This document shows positions 14,186-27,209 of a DNA stretch of 27,209 bases, piece after piece. Positions within the stretch are counted from its first letter, which is position 1; each line of letters starts with the position of its first letter. The position numbers and the translations under genes were made by a program. Source of the stretch: an uncultured Collinsella sp. (GTDB lineage Bacteria; Actinomycetota; Coriobacteriia; Coriobacteriales; Coriobacteriaceae); NCBI GenBank assembly GCA_934646965.1, contig CAKUEZ010000019.1, forward strand, positions 1 to 27,209, read 5' to 3'. The notes under the pieces are model-generated. The model ran no database searches and was not told the origin of the DNA. It was given only the letters and a program-made list of their open reading frames with translations.

Positions 14186-14407
14186 GGCGTCAGCCAACGG
14201 AAAACCGGGCTGTCCCATAGTTGACGCAGGCCGCGCCGCCAAAGGCCATGCGCAAGGTTTTCGTAGATTCCGCACGAGCCGAAGAGCACTTAATGTGCTC
14301 TTCGTGCGAGCCCAGGACCTGACCGAGCGAAAACCTTGCGCATGGCCTTTGGCGGCGCGGCCGGATGGTGGAATTGTGTACAGCCCGGTTTTCCGTTGAC
14401 CGACGCC
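14186..14407. repeat. Large nested palindromic element upstream of rplJL
   Basis: Inner arms at 14229-14263 and 14328-14362 are perfect 35-bp reverse complements. Outer arms at 14186-14213 and 14380-14407 match over 28 bp with two mismatches. In the centre GAAGAGCAC (14281-14289) pairs with GTGCTCTTC (14295-14303). The whole 222-base unit could fold into one long interrupted hairpin or extrude as a cruciform. It resembles a small non-autonomous mobile element, but no clear target-site duplication was seen. The -35 box of the ribosomal promoter lies in its right outer arm. Confidence 0.9.
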
Positions 14408-14424
14408 GGGGTCCCCGCCATAAT
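14396..14424 (+). promoter_or_regulatory. rplJL promoter
   Basis: TTGACC (14396-14401) and CATAAT (14419-14424) are 17 bases apart, giving a strong housekeeping promoter just before the L10 leader. The -35 box is formed by the two bases at which the right arm of the palindrome differs from the left arm. Confidence 0.7.
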
Positions 14425-14427
14425 ACT

Positions 14428-14538
14428 TTCGGTTCACGCACGAATCCGCTGCCAGAGACAGCCGGCGCAAACGGGTCTTACCCGCGAGCTTAATGGGACA
14501 TCCCGCCAGCCGAGGTGGTCGAGTAGATATGTCTTCTC
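14428..14538 (+). ncRNA. Ribosomal protein L10 leader
   Basis: The untranslated leader of rplJ contains the pieces expected of an L10(L12)4-binding leader: a hairpin CGGGT-CTT-ACCCG (about 14472-14484), the purine-rich AGCTTAATGGGACATCCC, and GCCAGCCGAGGT downstream. In this family the L10 complex binds when in excess and represses its own operon. An attenuator follows directly, so control is probably by premature termination. The assignment rests on motif resemblance and position. Confidence 0.7.
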
Positions 14539-14575
14539 GCCCCCGTCGCTCATGCAGCGCGGGGGCTTTCTTTTT
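14539..14575 (+). terminator. Attenuator in the rplJ leader
   Basis: GCCCCCG (14539-14545) pairs with CGGGGGC (14560-14566), with CGCT/AGCG inside, followed by TTTCTTTTT. It is a complete intrinsic terminator located before the rplJ start, as expected for an L10-responsive leader. Confidence 0.85.
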
Positions 14576-14640
14576 GGACATGCCCCCGTCACGTCCTTGT
14601 GGCGGACCGTGCCCGGAAAGAATTCGAGGAGGTGTAATTC

Positions 14641-15162
14641 ATGCCCCAGCAGTACAAAATCGACAAGGTTGCAGAGATCGAGTCCCGTATCGCCGAGAAC
14701 GCCGGTCTGTTCGTCGTCAACTACAACGGTCTGACGGTTAAGCAGGCTCAGGAGCTGCGTCATCAGCTTCGCGAGTGCGGCGCCGAGATGAAGGTCTACA
14801 AGAACAACCTGGTCAAGATCGCTCTCAAGAACCAGGAGCAGCCCGAGCTCGACGAGATTCTCGCCGGCCCCGTCGCTTATGTGTTCTACGAGACCGAGCC
14901 GGTCGAGGCCGCTAAGGCCCTTAAGGACTTCTCCGCTAAGTCCAAGGGCGTCCTTGAGATCAAGGGCGGTATCTCCGACGGCAAGGCCGTTTCCGCTGAT
15001 GATGTTAAGGCTATCGCCGAGCTGCCCACCAAGGATCAGCTTCTCGGCCAGATCGCCGGTCTCATCTCCGGTTTCGCTCGCGACATCGCTGTCTGCGTCA
15101 ACGGCGTTTCCTCTGGTCTCGCTCGTTCGATCCAGCAGGTCTCCGAGCAGAAGGCAGCCTAG
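14641..15162 (+). CDS. rplJ: 50S ribosomal protein L10
   Basis: A 173-residue L10, the base of the ribosomal stalk, which binds 23S rRNA and carries L7/L12 dimers on its C-terminal helix. Typical segments are IAENAGLFVVNYNGLTVKQ (17-35), AEMKVYKNNLVKIAL (49-63) and IKGGISDGKAVSADDV (107-122). Length is normal. The ATG at 14641 follows GAGGAGG by eight bases. It is the first gene of a two-gene operon with rplL and autoregulates it through the upstream leader. Unusually, rplK and rplA are not immediately upstream; a palindromic element and an aminotransferase gene lie there. Confidence 0.97.
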   Translation: MPQQYKIDKVAEIESRIAENAGLFVVNYNGLTVKQAQELRHQLRECGAEMKVYKNNLVKIALKNQEQPELDEILAGPVAYVFYETEPVEAAKALKDFSAKSKGVLEIKGGISDGKAVSADDVKAIAELPTKDQLLGQIAGLISGFARDIAVCVNGVSSGLARSIQQVSEQKAA

Positions 15163-15176
15163 TCGCTGTTTTCACC

Positions 15177-15245
15177 TGCGGCGGCAACGCCGCACCCCTG
15201 GCGCATTCGCGCCGTGTTTTAACTGATCTCCGTGCATTCGCACGG
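15177..15245 (+). other. Three consecutive small hairpins between rplJ and rplL
   Basis: TGCGGCG-GCAA-CGCCGCA (15177-15194), GGCGC-ATTC-GCGCC (15200-15213) and CCGTGC-ATTC-GCACGG (15230-15245) follow each other in the 102-base gap, and all stems are perfect. They may act in mRNA processing or in setting the higher yield of L7/L12 relative to L10; this is inferred. Confidence 0.55.
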
Positions 15246-15264
15246 AAACCGAAAGGACTTAGAA

Positions 15265-15642
15265 ATGGCTAAGCTTACCACCGATGAGATCATCGATGCT
15301 CTTAAGGAAATGACCCTTCTCGAGGCTTCCGAGCTCGTCAAGGCTATCGAGGACACCTTCGGCGTTTCCGCCGCTGCTCCTGCCGCTGTTGTCGCCGCTC
15401 CTGCTGCTGGCGCTGCTGAGGCCGAGGAGAAGACCGAGTTTGACGTCGTGCTCGAGGGCTTCGGCGACAACAAGATCCAGGTCATCAAGGCCGTCCGTGA
15501 GCTCACCAACCTTGGCCTGAAGGAGGCCAAGGAGGTCGTCGAGGGCGCTCCCAAGGCTGTTCTCGAGGGTGCCAAGAAGGAGGACGCCGAGGCTGCCAAG
15601 GAGAAGCTCGAGGCTGCTGGCGCTGCTGTCACCCTCAAGTAA
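15265..15642 (+). CDS. rplL: 50S ribosomal protein L7/L12
   Basis: A 125-residue stalk protein that recruits translational GTPases. The N-terminal dimerisation domain (1-35, [20 protein letters not shown]) is followed by an Ala/Pro hinge (about 37-52) and the C-terminal factor-binding domain (about 57-125) with [20 protein letters not shown] and [17 protein letters not shown]. Length is normal. The ATG at 15265 has GAAAGGA eight bases upstream; an in-frame ATG at 15232 lies within the last leader hairpin and is rejected. A strong terminator follows, separating this operon from galU. Confidence 0.98.
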   Translation: MAKLTTDEIIDALKEMTLLEASELVKAIEDTFGVSAAAPAAVVAAPAAGAAEAEEKTEFDVVLEGFGDNKIQVIKAVRELTNLGLKEAKEVVEGAPKAVLEGAKKEDAEAAKEKLEAAGAAVTLK

Positions 15643-15670
15643 TCAGGCTTTCTCGCCAGATTTCTTTGCA

Positions 15671-15703
15671 GACGGGGTTCGCGTTGCGAGCCCCGTCTTT
15701 TTT
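15671..15703 (+). terminator. Intrinsic terminator of the rplJL operon
   Basis: GACGGGG (15671-15677) pairs with CCCCGTC (15691-15697), extended by CGC/GCG inside, and is followed by six T residues. Confidence 0.92.
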
Positions 15704-15787
15704 GTTGCGACCCCTCTATTTCGCTCGCTCGGCATGCAAATTGCCGTCGTTAGCGTCGCTTTGGGGCCGATACCGTTGGGCGATAAA

Positions 15788-15806
15788 ATTGCACCATTCG
15801 TGCAAT
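15788..15806. promoter_or_regulatory. Inverted repeat upstream of galU
   Basis: ATTGCAC (15788-15794) and GTGCAAT (15800-15806) are perfect inverted repeats with a five-base spacer in an AT-rich stretch, about 150 bases before galU. This looks like a regulator-binding site; no family can be named. No clear galU promoter was found. Confidence 0.35.
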
Positions 15807-15955
15807 AATTTGCGTTGACCTGCTGAAGAATTGCGTTTGCCTTACGGCTGCGCCTGCTCCCGGCGGTAAGATACTTCGGTATCGCAATTTGGTCTGCGGC
15901 CGCCGTGCCGCACGCACAGGGCGCATGCGCGCCTGCGAAAGGATCCTTGAATAAC

Positions 15956-16861
15956 ATGAAGGCAATCATCCCCGCCGCCGGTCTGGGCACGCGTTTTCTG
16001 CCTGGCACCAAGTGCACGCCTAAAGAGATGCTGCCGGTCCTCGACAAGCCGGTCATCCAGTATGTCGTTGAGGAGGCACTCGACCCCGAGGAGGTCGACG
16101 ACGCCATTATCGTTACCTCTCCCGGTAAGCCCGAGCTGCTGAGCTACTTCCAGCCCGATCGTTCGCTCGAGAACCTGCTGCGCGAGCGCGGCAAGGATGC
16201 TTACGCCGACGCCGTTGCCCACGCGGGCGGCATGCCGGTCGACTTCCGCTATCAGTACGAGCCCAAGGGCCTTGGTCACGCCATTCGCTCTGCCGCCGAC
16301 GCGGTGGCAGGGGAGAACTTCCTGGTTCTTCTGGGCGACTACGTTGTGCCTAACCGCGACATCTGCGACAAGATGCTCGCCGTCTCCAAGGAGCACGGTG
16401 GCGCTTCCGTTATCGCCGTTGCCGCGTGCTCGCCCGAGGAAGTCAGCCGCTACGGCGTTATCGCCGGCGAGCGCGTTGGTGCTCTTGAGGGCGCCGAGGA
16501 CGTTGCCGACGACGAGCCCGGTGCCGTTTGGCGCATCGGCGGTCTGGTCGAGAAGCCCGCTCCCGAGGCGGCTCCGTCCAACCTCTACATCGTCGGTCGC
16601 TACCTGCTGAGCCCGCTGGTCATGGACCTGCTGGCCGATCAGCAGGCCGGCAAGGGCGGCGAGATCCAGCTCACCGACGCCATGGCCCGTTCGCTCGACC
16701 GCGAGGCCATGTACGCCGTTGTCATCGATCCGCTTTCGGGCTACGACACCGGTACCCCGTCTGGCTGGATGGCCACCAACGCCCTCATGGCCGCAAGCGA
16801 TCCTCGCTTTGCCAGCGCCTTCTGGGACGCCATCGACGAGCGCGGCGGCTTAAAGCGTTAA
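15956..16861 (+). CDS. galU: UTP-glucose-1-phosphate uridylyltransferase
   Basis: A 301-residue cytosolic nucleotidyltransferase making UDP-glucose from UTP and glucose-1-phosphate for cell-envelope glycans and galactose metabolism. The N-terminal signature IIPAAGLGTRFLPGTKC is followed by TPKEMLPVLDKPVIQYVVEEA. YQYEPKGLGHAIRSA, VLLGDYVVPN, GGLVEKP and the late YDTGTPSGWMATN are all typical of GalU. The ATG at 15956 gives the family N-terminus, but AAAGGA is 12 bases away; an in-frame TTG at 15947 is closer to that site and could be the real start, adding three residues. It lies between rplL and rpoB as a separate unit, a placement unlike the usual rplJL-rpoBC order. Confidence 0.95.
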   Translation: MKAIIPAAGLGTRFLPGTKCTPKEMLPVLDKPVIQYVVEEALDPEEVDDAIIVTSPGKPELLSYFQPDRSLENLLRERGKDAYADAVAHAGGMPVDFRYQYEPKGLGHAIRSAADAVAGENFLVLLGDYVVPNRDICDKMLAVSKEHGGASVIAVAACSPEEVSRYGVIAGERVGALEGAEDVADDEPGAVWRIGGLVEKPAPEAAPSNLYIVGRYLLSPLVMDLLADQQAGKGGEIQLTDAMARSLDREAMYAVVIDPLSGYDTGTPSGWMATNALMAASDPRFASAFWDAIDERGGLKR

Positions 16862-16997
16862 CGCGGTTTTACCAAACCGCGTAACTGCTCGACGCTGCAC
16901 GGGCATCAGAGCGACAATTTGCCATTCAAAGAGGACGGCATGACCAGAAGGTCAATGCCGTCCTCTTTTCATGTCAACTTGTTCGCTCTGATGCCCG
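16861..16997 (+). ncRNA. Structured element family C, copy 1 (3' of galU)
   Basis: A 137-base unit with three parts. A hairpin with TACC loop touches the galU stop (ACGCGGTTT/AAACCGCGT, 16861-16882). After a 17-base linker, a long-range outer stem follows (16900-16913 with 16984-16997). Nested inside is an 18-bp hairpin (16928-16945 with 16950-16968, one bulged A) followed by TTTTC, which could terminate transcription. A homologous copy lies at 25511-25648. The two align without gaps and differ mainly at paired positions. It may be a structured 3' UTR or small RNA, or a palindromic repeat. Confidence 0.75.
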
Positions 16998-17038
16998 TTC
17001 GCTGTTCGTCTTCTACCTGCGAAGCCGTCATGGCCGGA

Positions 17039-17071
17039 ACGGGTGCGGACTTCGGTCTGCGCCCGTTTTTT
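17039..17071 (+). terminator. Intrinsic terminator with UUCG loop
   Basis: A 12-bp stem, ACGGGTGCGGAC (17039-17050) with GTCTGCGCCCGT (17055-17066) including two G-U pairs, closes a TTCG tetraloop and is followed by six T residues. It would end transcription coming from galU. Confidence 0.88.
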
Positions 17072-17091
17072 ATACGCGCCGTAATCTCGGC

Positions 17092-17266
17092 TTGGGAAAC
17101 CGCATCCCATTTTTTGGTTGAATTGTGGGACGCGGTTTCCCAAACAGGCCCCTAGCGGAAACTGCGACCCGGAATATTGGCCTAAAGTGGGATGCGCTTT
17201 CCCAAACAGTGCTCAACCGGAAGCTGCGTCCCAGTCTGAGGCCTCAAAACGGGATGCAATTTCCGC
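17092..17266. repeat. Alternating inverted repeat cluster, family B, locus 2
   Basis: Six units of the GGAAA-N-TGCGTCCCA motif alternate in orientation at 17092-17109 (+), 17126-17143 (-), 17155-17170 (+), 17188-17205 (-), 17217-17233 (+) and 17250-17266 (-). The first pair matches at 17 of 18 positions. They form three potential hairpins in a row upstream of rpoB and are homologous to the cluster at 5251-5390. Confidence 0.8.
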
Positions 17267-17426
17267 TTGGTCAGCCCTAACACCCATCTCACCGTTCAAC
17301 GGCCCAAGCCCTCAACTTCGTTCACAGAAAATATATGAACACCTGTTCGATACACCTATATCTACCTGCGTGTTTTCTGTCGAAAAACTTTGCTACTCCA
17401 AAAACTCAATCGCGTCAAGGCTTTTC

Positions 17427-17454
17427 TTGCTCAACGGTCGGTACCTGATAAACT
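17427..17454 (+). promoter_or_regulatory. Putative rpoBC promoter
   Basis: TTGCTC (17427-17432) and TAAACT (17449-17454) are 16 bases apart, about 75 bases before the rpoB start, in the AT-rich end of the gap. The 160 bases between the repeat cluster and this site show no gene. Confidence 0.45.
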
Positions 17455-17527
17455 ATTAGGTTGCGATAACTGGCGAAGCTATGCCTCGCCAATCCACCGA
17501 GCATTTCCGTGAAGGAGGAAAAACCTG

Positions 17528-21019
<3,492 letters not shown>

Positions 21020-21025
21020 TTGACT

Positions 21026-25504
<4,479 letters not shown>

Positions 25505-25510
25505 CTAGTT

Positions 25511-25648
25511 CCGCCGTTCTAACGAACGGCGGCGACCTCCGTCGCTGCGCGGCCCCCAGAGCTACAATCTGTCATTCAAAAGGCAGGACATGACCAAAAG
25601 GTCAATGCCCTGCCTTTTTCATGCCACCTTGTACGCTCTGGGGGCCGC
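25511..25648 (+). ncRNA. Structured element family C, copy 2 (3' of rpoC)
   Basis: Same architecture as 16861-16997 with no gaps. The first hairpin, CCGCCGTTC-TAAC-GAACGGCGG (25511-25532), starts seven bases after the rpoC stop. The 17-base linker is followed by an outer stem GCGGCCCCCAGAGC (25549-25562) with its perfect complement at 25635-25648, plus TACAA/TTGTA. The inner hairpin (25578-25595 with 25600-25618) has GACC/GGTC at its tip and is followed by TTTTTC. The inner stem with its U-run is the likely rpoBC terminator. Confidence 0.75.
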
Positions 25649-25698
25649 TCGCTTGCGTATGCTCAACCTGTTGCGTTCTAATGATCCGCTGGACGGAA

Positions 25699-25727
25699 AA
25701 CCTGCCGAAAAGGGACAGGTTTATTTT
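25699..25727 (+). terminator. Weak terminator-like hairpin before the sigma gene
   Basis: AACCTG (25699-25704) pairs with CAGGTT (25716-25721), followed by TATTTT. The stem is only six pairs with a loose loop, so its activity is uncertain. Confidence 0.4.
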
Positions 25728-25750
25728 GGTTGGTTTTATCTGCTTGAATT

Positions 25751-25779
25751 TGAAACATTTCGTCCGGTCAAAGCGTATC
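25751..25779 (+). promoter_or_regulatory. ECF-type promoter, likely autoregulatory
   Basis: TGAAAC followed by ATTT (25751-25760) and CGTATC (25774-25779), with a 17-base spacer, match the SigW-type ECF promoter pattern TGAAAC-N16/17-CGTA. It lies 48 bases before the ECF sigma gene, so the sigma factor probably drives its own operon. Confidence 0.7.
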
Positions 25780-25827
25780 TATGGTGAGGACCTCATCAAG
25801 AACCATCAACGTCACCGGGAGGTGATT

Positions 25828-26346
25828 ATGGAAGAACGAGCTTTTAGACAGGCGGTTGAAGATCACCGAGATGTCGTGTTTCGGATCGCGTTGACGTATC
25901 TGCGCGATCGTGCCGACGCCGATGATGTCGCTCAAGACGTCTTTCTTAAGTTGCTCAAAAGTGATGGCCATTTTGAAAGCTGGGAACACCTTCGCCGTTG
26001 GCTCATTCGGGTCACAATCAACGAGTGCAAATCGCTCTTTCGAAAGCCATGGAGGCGCGTGGAGGATATTGAGAGTCTGACCGATTCGCTTTCGACGGCA
26101 CAGGAGGAAACCAAGGCCATCCTGTTCGATGTCATGCGCCTTCCGGAGCGATTCCGTATCCCCATCGTGCTCTATTACTATCTGGGCTTTTCGACTTCAG
26201 AGATTGCCGAGTTATTGCATGTGCCGGCCGCGACCGTCCGAACGCGTTTAGCGCGCGGCCGATCAAAGCTTAAGTTCATCCTGGAGGAGGGCGACCGTGA
26301 AATCCAATCAAATCAAGCAGGCCTTCGAGTCCGTCCAAGCCGATAG
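25828..26346 (+). CDS. ECF-type RNA polymerase sigma factor
   Basis: A 172-residue group 4 sigma factor. Region 2 spans about residues 9-75, with the core-binding YLRDRADADDVAQDVFLKLL and the -10 reading RRWLIRVTINECKSLFRKPWRR. Region 4 spans about 108-160, with the helix-turn-helix FSTSEIAELLHVPAATVRTRLARGR. The ATG at 25828 has GGGAGGTGA five bases upstream. It is preceded by a SigW-like promoter and overlaps by 50 bases with a gene for a membrane-anchored protein that is probably its anti-sigma factor, so it likely responds to an envelope signal. Codon use is less GC-biased than in rpoBC. Confidence 0.93.
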   Translation: MEERAFRQAVEDHRDVVFRIALTYLRDRADADDVAQDVFLKLLKSDGHFESWEHLRRWLIRVTINECKSLFRKPWRRVEDIESLTDSLSTAQEETKAILFDVMRLPERFRIPIVLYYYLGFSTSEIAELLHVPAATVRTRLARGRSKLKFILEEGDREIQSNQAGLRVRPSR

Positions 26347-27209
26347 CGATCTTGCCGATCGCGTTCTTAATGCTGCCGCAGGCGAGCCCCTTCGTCGAAA
26401 GGGTCACGCGAAGCCTCTGTACGTTGCCGTAATCGGGTGTCTTGTCGGAGTGCTGGCGACCGGAGGGGTCGCCTACGCCGTCGTCAATTCCAGTTATTTT
26501 GCCTCTGCCTGGGGAAACCATGGCAACGGAGAGTCCATTACCTGGACTCAAGGTGGCTCGTCGGGGACTAAATATACCTACACCAGAGAGTTTGGTGATG
26601 GTATCGCGCCCCAAAGCTTGGAGGGTTCAGTACAGAAGGTCAATCTGTCCGTCGAGGGCAACGGCTATACACTCGACATTCATGATATGGCTATCGATAA
26701 AAACGGTTGCGGTGCCGTGACGTTTACGTTGTCCAATCCAAATGGTGTTAACTACTACAAGCCGGCAGCAGAGACTGGCGAACTTGTTCTCTATGGTGAA
26801 GAAGAACAAGGCATCGGCACGCCCAGCATGAACTTCGGCGAGGAATGGGCTGATACTCGCTGCACCATTGATAAGGACACATCAAGCGATACTGTCATTA
26901 ATGGCACGATGTACTTTGCCTCTATGGATCGCGAGCGAGGTTTGCAAAATGCGGTCACCTGGAATATCCAGTGGACCGAGGGCGAAGGTGAGGATGCGAA
27001 ACTGTTTGAAGCATCGACGCCCGAGTTTAGCGTCGGAACATACGTCGATACCAAGGAACTTCACTCCGATGATTCGCCTCTCGAGATCAGTCCGTTTTCC
27101 ATTCAGACGCATATCGATGATCTGGGCTATGAAGCAGTTGATCATAAACTGACCGTCACCTACAAGGATGGATCGGAGCAGATTATCGAAGATGACGACG
27201 CAGGGGTGT
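26297..27209 (+). CDS. Putative membrane-anchored anti-sigma factor (3' end beyond window)
   Basis: At least 304 residues, open at the right edge. The cytosolic N-terminus (1-40, KSNQIKQAFESVQADSDLAD) is followed by one transmembrane helix (about 41-63, LYVAVIGCLVGVLATGGVAY) and a large extracytoplasmic domain rich in Asp, Gly and Thr. The layout matches the anti-sigma proteins encoded after ECF sigma genes, including DUF4179-type proteins, in which a short N-terminal segment holds the sigma factor. The GTG at 26297 has GGAGGAGGG five bases upstream and overlaps the sigma gene in another frame, implying coupling. Family assignment is inferred from context and topology; no zinc-binding HxxxCxxC motif is present. 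Confidence 0.75.
   Translation, partial: MKSNQIKQAFESVQADSDLADRVLNAAAGEPLRRKGHAKPLYVAVIGCLVGVLATGGVAYAVVNSSYFASAWGNHGNGESITWTQGGSSGTKYTYTREFGDGIAPQSLEGSVQKVNLSVEGNGYTLDIHDMAIDKNGCGAVTFTLSNPNGVNYYKPAAETGELVLYGEEEQGIGTPSMNFGEEWADTRCTIDKDTSSDTVINGTMYFASMDRERGLQNAVTWNIQWTEGEGEDAKLFEASTPEFSVGTYVDTKELHSDDSPLEISPFSIQTHIDDLGYEAVDHKLTVTYKDGSEQIIEDDDAGV

Noticed and set aside
14186..14407. Insertion sequence with transposase
   Set aside because: The unit is only 222 bp with no coding capacity and no clear target-site duplication, so only a non-autonomous palindromic element can be claimed.
14066..14581. Minus-strand open frame running through the large palindrome and L10 leader
   Set aside because: It would require translation across 35-bp inverted arms and a terminator, and has no ribosome site or family resemblance.

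Overview
The window comes from a high-GC actinobacterium of the Coriobacteriia, most likely a gut Collinsella or close relative. The evidence is an actinobacterial RpoB/RpoC pair, GC-rich codon use, an L10 leader upstream of rplJL, and many palindromic intergenic elements. No tRNA, rRNA, CRISPR array, transposase or phage gene was found.

Layout. The left edge (1-483, minus) is a glucose-type PTS IIA protein with a LacI-type palindrome in its promoter. An alpha/beta-hydrolase (727-1629) follows. Next is a small catabolic locus: a GntR/FCD regulator (minus) diverging from a dimethylarginine dimethylaminohydrolase gene and an arginine/ornithine-antiporter-like permease. After about 600 bp rich in repeats come a FeoA-FeoB fusion behind a tandem operator, a YbaK/EbsC deacylase, a SotB-like efflux pump, a GH13 glycosidase coupled to a deoxyinosine DNA glycosylase, a flavodoxin-reductase-like orphan (minus) and a class I aminotransferase.

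The right half is core gene expression: rplJ-rplL behind an L10 leader and attenuator, galU as a separate unit, then rpoB-rpoC. Usually rplJL-rpoBC are contiguous. Here a terminator, galU, a second terminator and about 660 bp of repeats lie between rplL and rpoB. After rpoC comes an ECF sigma factor with a SigW-like promoter, overlapping a membrane-anchored putative anti-sigma gene that runs off the window.

Most unusual observations. (1) A gap-free 137-nt structured element lies downstream of both galU and rpoC, with about ten compensatory base-pair changes between the copies. (2) A 222-bp nested palindrome with 35-bp perfect arms supplies the -35 box of the rplJL promoter. (3) RpoB has an otherwise near-universal active-site loop segment replaced and lengthened by 8 residues. 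(4) RpoC has a roughly 230-residue C-terminal extension containing a domain that resembles the C-terminal domain of the RNA polymerase alpha subunit. (5) Several further palindromic repeat families recur between genes.
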